A stretch of 64,000 nt of DNA from Aspidapion aeneum (GCA_963576565.1 OY755048.1:10455984-10519983); one strand, 5' to 3'. Shown: positions 38,501-50,464, numbered from the stretch's first letter. The notes: generated by a model not told the origin, from the sequence alone. Program-made: numbers and translations.

Positions 38501-41500
38501 AAACACCTTTTTGCAAAAAGAATCAAAGCTTGAAAAATCTATGTATAAAAAAATACAAGAAGAAAATAGGGGCGGAATTTTAAGTAAAGTTGAAAGCCAG
38601 GATTCTGGGTTAGATATTGACAGAGGCAGGCTATCTAGTGATACTTGGTGTAGCAGCATTGGTGATTCGAGTATACCAAGCCATGAAAGACAAGATAGCG
38701 AGGTAAAAATTTTCTTAAAGTTTTCACAAACGTTCAACCTTTAATCAAATACAACCACTAATATGTGTTCTTTTATACTAAACACTTTTATTTTAGCATA
38801 CTAATAGTTTTACTTCAGAGGAAGATGAGATCTCCAAAAAAGAACGAGAAATAATAGAAATGGTAGAAAAAGAAGAAAAGTCTAAAAAACCAAGCAGTAA
38901 TCACATCAACGTCCTGCCAAAAAGAGACACCACGACAAACCTTGAACACAATTTCCTCCAAAAGGTAATTATCAAATGTAAGCCTAGTATAATAATCAAA
39001 AATATTAATTGATTTTATAATTTCAGGCAGCGCCAAACTTAACCTACTTTAGCGAACAAGATTCGGAAGTACTAAAGGTCGAACAAGAGCTGATGCAGCT
39101 AGAACAAGAAGAGTTAAAGAGGCAAAAAGAAAATATGTTATTTCGCAACCGAAAAAAATTACAAAATCGACATTCATTAGAAAATATTTGCGACGATATA
39201 TATCCTACATATGCCAATACAGATTATAGAAAGTCTATGCCAGAACTGCAAAATATGCCTTATGACTTTCGCAAGTCCTATGGAGATGTCTCATCAGCCT
39301 ATTATTCTCGAGAGGACCTGCTTTTCGGAAAATCAATGCCTGATATTCAGCATGCTTACCAATCGCCTACAGTCAGCAATAACCTGCTTGCCATAGACTA
39401 CAGGAAATCGATGCCAGAACTGCAGCACGAACCAATCAACAGGTAACTTAAACTAGGATAGCTTATTTAAAGGTTAACTTTTTAACTTCATTAAAGCCCG
39501 GTCTAGACATAACATTATACCTTACGTCTTGCCTGTCAGTCAAAAGGGTCAAGTATGACTTGAAAGACTAGCGTACATACTTGATAGTTTTAACGTACGT
39601 TTTTCGATCAGTTTTTGATACAAAACGATCGTTTTATTGGAAAACAATGCGTGATCCGGTCAGTTCTCGAGGTGATCTTCCGTCTTAAATCAGTTTAAGT
39701 AAAACGTCCGTTTTTTAGTCTGCACACAAAGTTTTACTTGATGCGTGTTGACTGAACAGGCAAGACGTATGGTAAAATGGTATGTCTAGACCGGGCTTAA
39801 TATGCATTATTGATTTTGACAAATGTTTGAATAAAAGCATAACGTTTTAGGCAACCAATAATGCCCAACAAGAAACCAATCAGAACCATTCAAAATTCAA
39901 AGCCGAGAATACTGACTAAACCAAGTATGAAAGCCTTAAGTGCTGTACCCAGGAATCGACCAAGCGATAATTGGATTCAACCTAAAGCCAATCCTGAACA
40001 GAAACATTATAACCAACATTGGGTGTTCCAGGTCAGTAAAAACAATAATATTCCGCACTATTCAAACTACTTAAACACTTGTAGACAATAATTGATTAGA
40101 AACAAAATTTCGGACTTCCATAGTCTTTATATATTTTAAACACGTTTCGGTTAGTAAGTAACCGTTTTCTAACCGTCAGTCAATTTATTGGCTTGTTTAG
40201 GGCTTGAAAGGTCAGTATATCATTTGTCCTCTCTTTATAGGAGGCAGAACTACGAAGGCTTAATGAACACCAACAAAAAACAGCGGTCCCTAGAAATTGG
40301 CAAAATCAAAAACACGATAAGCCATTACCTGACTCAATCATACAAACTTTGACAAATCGAGTGCAGAATAGAGTCAACATTAGCGACAGAAATCCGCTTT
40401 ATAGAAGGTAAATGATAAAAACATAGAAGTTCATATAATTACACATTATAACAAAAACATTTCATGTAAAAAAAGCCAAGTACGCGAAAATGGCATTCCG
40501 TAAAAAGAATTGAGATAAAAGTAAAGCCAAGTACTCCAATACAAATTTCAAAATGAAAGGTTCTTACTAGTTTGGAAATGTTTTTGTAAACTTTGCCATT
40601 ACAGCCAAACTTCTTTATGTTCAATTTAGCACTGTGCCTAAGAGTCATTTACAGCCGTAATAGCCAAGTTTAGAAAAATATTTCCAAACTAGTAAGAACC
40701 TTTTATTTTGAAATTTGTATTGGAGAACTTGGCTTTACTTTTATCTCAATTCTTTTTACGGAATGCCATTTTCGCGTACTTGGCTTTTTTTTACATGAAA
40801 TGTTTTTGTTATGATTTCACTTATTTTTTAAAGGAATTGGATAATACTTAATTTTTAAAGTGGTAAAATATGCGGAATATTGTTCAAAACTTTTGCAATG
40901 CCTTACTTAAATTTTTGAGGTATTTTTCCTATCAGCCTTCGAAAGCTCAGCTTTCTAGCGTTTCTGAAAGTGCACAATGTTACTTTTACATAACTTTACA
41001 TGTAGAGGGGAGGGAAAGAAATTAAAAATGTCACAGACAATGTGTTTTTAAATTTTGTCCTATAGTTTTATCATAGTGCCTATCAGTCTTCCAATGCTCA
41101 GCTTTCTAGCGTTTCTGGAAGTGGGTAATGTTACTTTTACATAACTTTACATTTATAGGGGAGGAGAGTAAATGAAAATATTAGACTTTTTAAATTTTCC
41201 CCCATGGTTTTATCATAATTTCTATCAGCATTCCAATGCTTAGCTCTCTAGCGTTTCTGGAAGTGGGCAATGTTAGTTTTATATAAATTTACATTTATAG
41301 GAGAGGGAAGTAAATTAAAATGTTGGTGTTTTTAAATTTTTTCACATAGTTTTATCATATTGTCTTTCAGTCTTAAAAAGTTCAGCTCCCTAGCGTTTCT
41401 GGAAGTGGGCAGTGTTACTTTTACATAACTTTACATTTATAGGGGCAGTGGCGGATCCAGGGAGGGCACTAGGGGCACTTGCCCCCCCCCCGAGAATTTT

Positions 41501-43116
41501 TTGAATATACAAAAAATGAGTCAAAAATAAGGTTTTTGCTAATAAAAATTTAAAATTTTTGCCTGCGGCGCATGAAAATGTCTATTGTTATTATCATCGA
41601 AATTACAACCACTGACTGATTCAATAAAATGATGCTTAAAAGAATATATATACCGTTTTTTACCAACGAAGAATGTCACCTAAAGTACCCCCCCCCCCCC
41701 GAGAAGCACCTCTGGATCCGCCCTTGTATAGGGGAAGGAAGTAAATTAGAATTTTGGGGTGTTTTAATTTTTTTCCATAACTTTATCATAGTTACTATCG
41801 GTCTTCCAAAGCTCAGCTTTCTAGCATGTCTGGAAGTAGGTACTGTTACTTTTACTTAACTTTACATTTATAGGGGAGGGAAGTAAATTAGAATTTTGGG
41901 GTGTTTCGGTTTGGTTTCTTCCTATAGTTTTATCATAGTTCCTATCAGTGTGGCAAAGCTCAACTCTCTAGCATTTCTGGAAGTGGGCGATGCTACTTTT
42001 ACATAACTTTAAATGTATAGGGGAGGGGAGTAAATTAAAATTATGGGGTTTTTTGATTTTTTCCTATAGTTTTATCATAGGTCCTATCAGTCTGCCAAAG
42101 CTCAACTCTCTAGCATTTCTGGAAGTGGGCGATGCTAATTTTACATAACTTTAAATGTATAGGGGAGGGGTTTTTTGATTTTTTCCAGGGGTTTGGTCAT
42201 AATTTCTATCAGTCTGCCAAATTTCAGCTTTGTAGCATGTCTGGAAGTACAGTAGAATATTGATGATCTATACATGAGTGAGTGAGTGAGTGGCAATTTC
42301 GACGTTTTTAGAAATTTCGTAACTACTTTACTGCTTTATGGAATTCCATGAAACTTGAAGGGGTTGTTAACTCCATGGAGATCTACGACTGCGCAAAGTT
42401 TGAGATTCGTAGCTCATTCCGAAGTAGAGTTTTAGGTAGGTCAAATATCGGCTGAAATGTTTCAAGAAAAGATGGTTACGGCGCGCTAACTTGGCGAGGC
42501 ACTGCCGTGCCCTCAGGCGGAATGATAATCAATTTATAATTTTAGATCTGACACCACAATTAACAACAATGACTTAAATAATCAGCCGATCTACGCCAAC
42601 CAACCAATCAGGCATAGTATGCCAACCACAGTGCCTTACAGTTCACCGGTCGAAGACAAAATGTTGAGTGTCAGTGGCAAGAAGAAATGCTCGTACTGTA
42701 CAAAGGAACTTGGTTAGTAAGGTCCTTGAAAAAGTAACCATTTAGCTATTGCATTTTAATAAAAAATGCCAAAACTTAACAAACTATAACTATTTAAAAA
42801 ACTTGAAAGAAATACAGTTGGCCTCTATTGTAACAGACAGATGCTAAAGTCAAAAAAGAAACTGATCTAGGAGCATTTAATGGCCACTAAAAAAGCCTTA
42901 ATATAATTAGGTTTTTCTTTAATTTCAGGAAGAGGTGCAGCCATGATAATTGAAAGCTTGTGCCTGTTTTACCACATGGAGTGTTTCAAATGTTGCGTCT
43001 GTCACATTCAGCTGGGAGATGGCCGGATGGGCACGGACGTGCGAGTACGGAACCAAAAGTTACACTGCCACAACTGTTATTCCAGCGATGATGGTATTAA
43101 GTTTAGCTGTGTATAA
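35519..43116 (+). CDS. smash: Smallish/LMO7-like junctional LIM-domain protein (11 coding exons, 1167 aa)
   Basis: Exons: 35519-35557, 35646-35840, 35921-36066, 36785-36932, 37014-38702, 38797-38964, 39027-39442, 39851-40031, 40241-40407, 42546-42712, 42929-43116, totalling 3504 nt in frame. An N-terminal conserved region of the LIMCH1/LMO7 type (DUF4757-like: NLDNWKSSRRKQQEHIIERV, then RPARFTIPIYNDDE) leads into a long disordered exon with a polyproline stretch, then charged helical segments, then one LIM domain (Zn ligands C1098, C1101, H1121, C1124, C1127, C1130, C1152, C1155). The protein ends FSCV, a class I PDZ ligand. In flies, Smash sits at adherens junctions and binds Bazooka/Par-3 and Src42A; this role is inferred by family. 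The ATG has an upstream in-frame stop, and the 5' UTR starts at an acceptor at 35476, so an upstream untranslated exon exists. Confidence 0.9.
39495..39798. repeat. MITE in a smash intron (AAGCCCGGTCTAGACAT ends)
   Basis: About 65-base inverted ends: agcccggtctagacata and tacgtcttgcctgt at the left match the inverse at the right. TA-containing flanks suggest a TA or TTAA target. Lies between smash exons 7 and 8. Confidence 0.82.
40445..40815. repeat. Foldback MITE with about 150-base near-perfect arms in a smash intron
   Basis: Arms from aacaaaaacatttcatg to ttcttactagtttgg and their inverse differ at few positions; the loop is about 70 bases. The transcribed strand of the smash pre-mRNA would form a long duplex here. 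No coding sequence. Confidence 0.9.
40925..42250. repeat. Tandem array, 142-bp unit, eight copies, in a smash intron
   Basis: The core ctttctagcgtttctggaag starts at about 40951, 41102, 41244, 41386, 41817, 41964, 42106 and 42228. Spacings are 151, 142, 142, 431, 147, 142 and 122; the 431 becomes 142 when the 281-base MITE and its 8-base duplication are removed. Each unit also has ttacataactttacatttataggggagg. Lies between smash exons 9 and 10. Confidence 0.92.
41446..41726. mobile_element. hAT-type MITE copy B inside the smash intron array
   Basis: Same ends as copy A (CAGTGGCGGATCCAG ... CTGGATCCGCCCTTG), 281 bases, with target duplication tatagggg at 41438-41445 and 41727-41734. It lacks the (CCGAA)n expansion. 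It sits within one unit of a 142-bp tandem array. Confidence 0.94.
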
Positions 43117-43430
43117 CTTTTGATTGTTCATTTTCTCATATACCTACTAAAATTGCGTCTGTCATATTGAGTTAGGAAGTGGACGGACTTTTAAATGCGC
43201 AATCACAAGTTACATTGCCACAACTTTAATTCCAGCAATGATTGTATAATGTTCAGTTAGTGTATAATTTTTGGCTATTTATGTCTTTACATCAAAAACT
43301 TCATATCGTTGCGTCGGTTAAGTTAGTTTAAAAATGGACAGAATATGTAAATATGTACACTGCCCCAACTCTTATTCAAACTGTGATGGGGTTTTGTTAT
43401 GTATAATTTTAGGTTGTGCATTTCTATTTA
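43117..43430 (+). pseudogene. Two decayed tandem copies of the terminal smash exon
   Basis: Copy 2 (from about 43152) and copy 3 (from about 43306) repeat, with many changes, the stretch of the real last exon from ttgcgtctgtcacatt to tgtataac. The period is about 156-160 bases. Copy 2 keeps aagttacattgccacaac; copy 3 keeps tacactgccccaactcttattc. Both have frame breaks and lie in what would be the smash 3' UTR. Confidence 0.82.
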
Positions 43431-45073
43431 TTACATGTTTATGACTTTAGCAAGCAAATTTTCTTCTTTTTCAAACTGATGTATATGATATATAATCAAT
43501 GAAAATTGGTGTGTATACCTTTCTATCGTATATATATAATTATGTCCCTTTCAGATAAATATTAAGCGTTCAAATGTAGCGGGTGGGCCAAAAGTTTTTG
43601 CCTATCTGTTACTATTAACGTTTTTAACCGATTGGCTAGCAAAAAGATTACAAGTTTTAAAACCCAAAAATTTAATCGTACTAGGCAGCGTAAATGTTAA
43701 AATGGCTGAACTGTTTTCCAAATTTTAAAAGCACAGTTAGACCAAGATAAAATGGATCTTATTATCTTAAAAATCGGTTAAAAATAAAGAAGTTATTATC
43801 AAACAATATTCTTAAATTTAGTCAACCGTTATAATCATCATACATTAAAAACTGTTTAATCGTTGTTAATAGCACAAAGAATACTATTTAGTCTATGTTA
43901 ATAGTGCGCGCCTTGTTGAATTGACCAAGAAACCTTTGATTATAGTTGTTTCAAAAAAATCAATTTTTGGCGATAATAAAAAAGCGAGTTTAAATAAACT
44001 TGTGACTTTAACCTTGTTCGTCATCTTAAGAATGAGAATATAAGTATTTTAATTTGATCTTTTGGGTTGTTAAGGACGTTTTGTTTTTTTTAATAGAATA
44101 AATACCTAAGATATAACAAATAATTTAAGCGCAAAATTTTTTGGTCCTCCCGGTATACATACATATGCCGTAAATGACTGATTTTTATTGAAAAAATGTT
44201 ACATTTTTGATATAGGTATGTATATTAAGTACCGTTGTTAAAACATTTTTGATGTTTAGTGCCAATTTTTCCGCATTTTCGAAGAACTATACAAATTTTT
44301 CTATCTGCATTTAAGTGGTAAACTTTTTCAATCTTATAGATAGTTAGTTAAGCTATTACTGTGAGAAAATTAGGTACTTACCCTTTTTGTTATTTATTTA
44401 AATTATTAAGTTTTGATTTAATATACTTTTGGCAACTTATTAGTACTAACAAACTTATTGTAAACTAATACGTACATAGTAAAAATTATTTTTCAATTTA
44501 AAGTTAGTTGGCTGTTAATTAAAATTGGTTTTAGCTTTGATAGACTCTTATCAAAATAATCTCTATGATACCAAAACCATAAATTTCTTATTAGTCTTTT
44601 TATAGAAATTATTGTATTGTATTATATTTCAATATTATTATTCTCTTATAGGCATTTGTACTCCTATGTTAATCATTGTATAGAATAGTTCATTAAGAAA
44701 TAAAATGTATTTAACTTTGTTCCATATAAATGTGTTTTATCTTTGACAAAACATTTTAAAAATATAAAAAGCTCCTTTTACTAAAAAATAAAGTGTATAC
44801 ATAATACGTTTTTTTACTAATGTACAATTATTTTTTTAATAAATACCTACTAAATACAATAGATCTAAATATAATATTGCCATCAAAAATACAAAAAAAA
44901 ATGAAAACACTTATACCTCACAGCCTAAATTTTGTGCCTAATATACAAAAATACATAAATTTATAAAAAGAAAACAAACAGTAAGGTTAAGTGCTAACAT
45001 CTCTTAAAAAGTAAGTACAACTATTTTCAAGTACTACAATTTATTTTTAGTGGTGGATTTTTTACTTAACAGA
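43431..45073. other. smash 3' UTR and gap before FHIP1
   Basis: AT-rich, no coding sequence. A poly(A) signal AATAAA at 44699-44704 is one plausible end of the smash transcript; others exist. Confidence 0.4.
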
Positions 45074-45718
45074 CCAGTGCAGGTACCATTTAAAAAGGCA
45101 AATTAGTAACAGTTTAACAAATTTAATTGCAGCCAGCAGGAAAGATAAATTAAATTCGATCCGAGTTATTACAGCAAAATAGGGGTGGTAACTGTTTTTC
45201 ACGGTTCTTAGCATAGCTAGGCCTACTATCCAAAAAAGCTAAATACAAAAGTTCTACGCAATCAAAACCGAACCAGTTTTATTCTTGTTGATATTTATTT
45301 CCCACATTTTATTTTGTTTTTTTATAAAATTTGTTGAAAACTTAACTTTTTATGGCTTTAACAAGTTTTAATTGTTTTTAATCCAAATATTTATATTTAC
45401 GGATAAACCTAAAAAGAGGACTCGATCCGAAAATAAAATGTCCCAGTTCTGGAAGTACCTAGTCTTTTTGTGTTTTGTGTTTTTATTTTTAGATGGTGTA
45501 AAAAATAGTCTTTAAATCCGTTTTGCTATTTTTTAAACTGCTTGAGTTCGGTTTTCCGGTAAAATGTGTTTTCCCCTAAAATCTCACCCCATTTTACCCC
45601 AATAACTCGGATGGAGTCTAATTTCATTTTCGTATTGATTGCAATAGGTTTTCTTTCATTTCCAATAGTTTACATGCTGTTACTAGTTTTTTATCCTCCA
45701 AAAGGTGTCTGCAAAGGT
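45074..45718. repeat. MITE, CCAGTGCAGATACC family, copy 3 (between smash and FHIP1)
   Basis: Begins CCAGTGCAGGTACC. Inner ttcgatccgagttatt near 45157 pairs with aataactcggatggagtc near 45602. The right end (aggtgtctgcaaagg) has drifted from the consensus. It lies about 200 bases beyond the FHIP1 stop codon. Confidence 0.7.
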
Positions 45719-45914
45719 TGGGTTTATCAAAATTTAAAACCAACTAGGGCATTATAGCTTTTAATCACGCTCCACTATCTTCTTGTTTTTATTTAAGATT
45801 TGTATTCTCTTATTTATTGACTATCTGCATTATTATTATTTTGCTCGATATATAAAAACCATATTTTTTCTTTGGTTAATTTCATTAAAGACATTTTTAG
45901 AATACAATTCTTAA

Positions 45915-48900
45915 TTAATGGATTAAATTGGCAAGTTGAGCAACTGTGTGCTCTTGAGAAAGAGCGGCTAATTCTTTAACCCACTCATCCAAGAGAACAG
46001 CACATAACGCTACGTGTTGTTCTGTATTAAACTGTGGATATGTCAATTTAAATTGTATATCCTCCGTCGAAGTTATCAATGGCAAACTAGTATCTGTCTG
46101 ACTTGATCTTCGACCAAACATTGAAGTAATTGAGGGAATATTTAAACTACGACGTTTTGGACCATTTCTTTGAAAGGGATCATTGGCGTTTAGCACCTGT
46201 CAAAAAACAAATCTTGCGTCACCGAATAATTGAAAGCATTTGAATGTGTAGACAGTTCTTTTTGATAGCTTATATCATTAATTGAATAACCGTTATTCCG
46301 GCCCAATGTGATACCACAAGTTCCAGTTAACCAAATCTGTGTTGATTTGGGGGACCATAGCTTGAGTGCTCAAATAAACCAGCCACAGCTATTTATAATT
46401 CTGGCAAGCGCACCGACTTAAAAATATTCCTCAGTTGTTCTAAATCTTGGAAGAATGAGAGATCTTAAGCGTTAAATCTCGTCCTGGACATTCACACAGC
46501 AGATGTCTTGTGCTCTTATTTCCCTACTCGTCCCTGCAACTACCAGTATGCCTTTGCTGGTATATGACCTGTTATCACAGAAGTCAATTTTCTCAGCAAT
46601 TTACGCCTGTATCTGGTTAGGTATCTCATCACTTTTTATTTTGGCTATAGCTAACCCTACGCATCTTCTCTCTGCTAGTTTTGCCACATTGCTGTTATTG
46701 TGAAATGTGACGGCTTTGGCTAGTGTATTGGCCGCCTCATTACCTTTTACATGTTATGTCTGAGTGACCTAGAACCCAACATTTGGGGCATATGTAATAG
46801 CACATATCTTTTCTCATAACATTATTTCTTACCTCTTGGTTTTGCGGCGCTGCAGCTTTTTCTGTATGATACCTTCTCAAGTTAACCAACATAATTTCTC
46901 TGTCAATTAAAACGTCTTGTGCATATTTTATTAATTTTTCTTTCTTATCTTCCTTTTCTGGTTGTTTGTCTAACCAGTCCATATATTCGTCTATTTGCTG
47001 TTTCAGGTATAAAATTATCTAAAATTTAGAAAGATTTCATTGAATAAACGTAGTTTTAGCGTAACTCATTTTCTCGGGGCAATGATTATTATCTTACCTC
47101 AAATAAAGATGGCACTCCAGGGCATAAAACTAGGTTATAATCCAGTAAATATATCCTTAAAAGATTCTGTGAATAAACTGCTAATCTAGAAATCAAACCA
47201 GTCAGATGCATATTTACATATATCGAATTTGATAAAAACTTTTTTAATTTATCCAAAATAACTGTCAAAAATAAACCTGTATTAGGCGGTTCTTCTATCT
47301 GTGAACAGTCGTCTAAGGTTAAAAAAATATTAGATTTTTTGGATTTAGTAGATGATACCATCCATTCTGATTCATCTTTAATCTCATCGGGATTTAGACT
47401 AAAGCTTTCGTATCCACTACTTCGTTCGAAAGATATTAAACTATCACTTTTGTTCTCATCTATTGAAATATCTTCGTCTCCATTATAGGAATTATGCCAG
47501 CTTTGACAAGCATTTTGACACTGTTCTATTTTACTTCTGGCATCACAAAGGTATGCGTAATATTTTCCATAAAGGCTCTGTTTGTGCTTAAAGTGGTTCC
47601 ATTGAATGAAATTTCCGTCAATGCCAAAATCGGTATCGAGAAATTGAAAACAGTTTGGTGATAGCGACAAAAACTTTTCAAAGCTAGGACATAAAGGATC
47701 TAGTGGTAATAAGGACTTTCGAGCGAAAAATAGCTAAAAATAAAAAAAATAGTCACTGAAGACAAAAAAGCGGATATAAGATGGAATTTATTCCCAACTA
47801 CTTAACTTTCAAGCACCAGGAGGATATCACAACATACCTGAAGATATTTAAACACCAGTTCCAAAAGCAAATCCTCACAGTTCAAATCCAGAAGAGACTC
47901 AAAAACTGCTAGACTAACAAGACATAACTGTTCTTCTGAATCTATCCTTTTAATTAAAATGTTTAGAAGTCTTTCTCCATCATATTCGATTTTTAACAGA
48001 AACTGCAACACTGCATGTAACAATCCTGGCTCTGTGACAGTACGAATTATAAGTTCGAGATACGCAGTTGCCGCCACCTTCTCCTAAATGACAAAAAATC
48101 ACCATGTAATTATCGTGGTCCAAAACAAAGTACTCATAGGCTTCAAAATTTAACTTTAAATTTGGTTTCTAACCTGAACATTACTTTGCAGCAAAGCAGC
48201 ACCTAAAACTGGTATTAAAAATCCTCGAAATAAAAATTCCTGTAGCTGTTTTCTAATAGTAGGATGTGCAACTTGTGCTACAGCATTACTGAATTCTAAA
48301 GATGTCACAAATGTTAAAAGTCCTTTTATTTCATTGACATCATCTGGTGTCAGACGATGCCAATCAGGTACTCCTAAAAATCCGATTAAACGTTATAAAG
48401 ATGGTCTGAAAATTAGGATTGAATCTTATCATTCTCGTACCTATATCTCCAACAATATTGGGCAAAACAGAATACAGGCCACTCAGGCCTGAAGCCACTA
48501 AGACAGAAAAATTTGAGTGATCTGATATGTACAGTGCCACGTCTTTGTCTTTCTTTGATAATGACATACATAACCAAAGTCCGTCTCTGGCCTTCATCCC
48601 TATTGCATCCTCCCTATGTACAAATGGTATCAACAAGGAAAATATTAAAAACCTAAAATCAGAGCTTACAATATAAAATCAATAAAAAATCTGCAGCAAT
48701 AAAGGTAGATTTTAGATTAGTGAGATTATTTATTTTTACCTTTTAATATTTTTATTATCACAAAGAAAAAACAATCGAACATATTCGTTGTGCTGAACTA
48801 ACAATGTGCTTAATTGGTTCAATAAATCTACTAGCAATTTTTCCGTTTCAGGCGAAAAAACTTCTCCATGGCAAGAATTCAGCAACTTTAACATTGGATT

Positions 48901-49927
48901 TAAAAACGCTGCATGCTTTAATAGTAAATGTCTTGATTGACATATTATCAGGTCATATACCTTTAATTGTTCACATCTTACTGCATTTGTATACCTAAAA
49001 TATAATAAATTTTAAACTAATTTTTGTTAATCTCTTACTTTTTATAAGGTTTTCATTTTGATCTATGTTGATCATTTGATGCTATTATTGGTAATTTAAT
49101 TATCTTTGAATCAATAAAAATAATTTGAGACATGATTTTACCTTTCCTATAGCAGTTTTAAAAATCATATGTTTATACCTGTTATAGCAGTTAATAAACC
49201 CATTCTTTACCAAAATGGATGGTGTATGGATATGCACGTTCCTGACATTGTCTTGATAAAGAGTATTAATGATTATTAAAATTTACACCATTTTCACATT
49301 GAGTATCAGTTAATAATAAAAGTTTTATGGGTTGATTTTACATCATATACATCAAACCTATCAATTATCTTAATAAGGGATGTTAACTTACTTTCCAGAT
49401 TTGATGCCCCAACCATACAATTTCTCCAAGACATTTTCTGTCAGCAAATAATTTAGACACTGTGAAGCTGTGATATTTTGACATAATCTGTCATTTCTCT
49501 TTATATCATAAAGTAGTAATGTTACCATTTGTTCCATATGGTTTACCACCCCTAGTACATCATCATGACTTGGTAGTAACTAAAAATTTTAGGTACTGAC
49601 TATTTTGGTAACAAAACAAGGAAATACAATGTGTTAGAAAAAGACATAATTAGGTGGATTTTTCTTGTCTTTTTCTATTGTAAGAATTACGAATACCCAC
49701 AATTTCAAACTAATGTGGTTCCTAATTGGAAATTCGTAGATATTAATTAAATAGCTATTTATATCTTACATCTAGGTCTTTACCTGAGCTCTTTGTATTA
49801 TTTTTAATGCTTGTTGCCAATGGCCTTTAAAACTATCATAGCAAGCCTGTGGGTCACATTCTTCTTCAGCATTTATAGTTGGTCTTGAGTTTTTTGATAA
49901 GAACGAGTGATTTCTAAGCCATTCCAT
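45915..49927 (-). CDS. FHIP1: FHF complex subunit HOOK-interacting protein (FHIP1/FAM160A family), 9 exons, 782 aa
   Basis: Exons 5' to 3': 49927-49784, 49579-49392, 48994-48740, 48652-48441, 48373-48174, 48083-47838, 47733-47098, 47018-46833, 46196-45915, totalling 2349 nt in frame. Conserved blocks are DDVLGVVNHMEQMVTLLLYD, KARDGLWLCMSLS, VASGLSGLYSVLPNIVGDIG, VPDWHRLTPDDV, CLVSLAVFESLLDLNCEDLL and the C-terminal DEWVKELAALSQEH. Block order fits the FHIP1 branch (FAM160A1/A2) better than FHIP2. The family forms the FTS-Hook-FHIP complex that couples early endosomes to dynein. The intron after exon 8 contains a decayed retrotransposon piece starting about 30 bases from the splice donor. The ATG is 537 bases from the oppositely directed synaptojanin start. 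Confidence 0.9.
46280..46800 (-). mobile_element. Decayed retrotransposon RNase H fragment in an FHIP1 intron
   Basis: Minus-strand pieces in shifting frames read CWVLGHSDI (RNase H WVPGHSDI motif), NEAANTLAKAV (GNEAADTLAK motif) and STRHLLCECPGRD (terminal Cys-His motif). Order matches the fragment at 26941-27790, but the sequence differs, so it is a separate insertion of a similar non-LTR class. Its right edge lies about 30 bases from the donor of FHIP1 exon 8 (46832). Confidence 0.8.
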
Positions 49928-50464
49928 AACTGTGTATCTTACTAGTTCTTTAATTAAGTAATTAATGCTTTAAATTGTCACACTAAATTTTCTAACCTAC
50001 GTATTAAAAATGGGTATTATTAGTACACAACTGGGATGTGTCAATTTAATTTTAGATTGCTGCTGGTTTTCCGTCCTATGAATTTGTTTTGCATCTCTCT
50101 TTCCTTGAGATAACATTTTATTAATAATAAAACTTATTAAATAGAAAAAATTATTATAACCCACATTCTGTTTATTATCTTTTTGATGTTTGTAATCACA
50201 AAATTCTATATTCTACCTAAATTTGTACACCGTTTGGCCTTCGAACAAATCGTAAAATGTATCCTTCGTTCCGTTTAACCCAGTTCAGAAACGTCATTAG
50301 TGTCAGTGCAGTGGGACGAAAATTGATTTTTCCGTGTTTATACTAAGGGGTGTCTGATTTCGGGTGTTAGTGTACAATTGACCCTCTTGAAAATAAATTA
50401 TTTCATGTAAAACTAGATTTACATTTAAGGGTTCTTGCAAGAGGCCCTTTGGAATAGCACCATC
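49928..50464. promoter_or_regulatory. Likely bidirectional promoter between FHIP1 and Synj
   Basis: The two start codons point away from each other across 537 bases, which must hold both 5' UTRs and both promoters. No clear TATA box is placed at a convincing distance for either gene. The GC content rises around 50220-50330 (for example gttccgtttaacccagttc), which may mark the core. This is inferred from position. Confidence 0.55.

Noticed and set aside
38216..38737. Minus-strand open frame of 173 aa
   Set aside because: Antisense shadow of the large smash exon; its poly-Gly run is the reverse of the polyproline codons.
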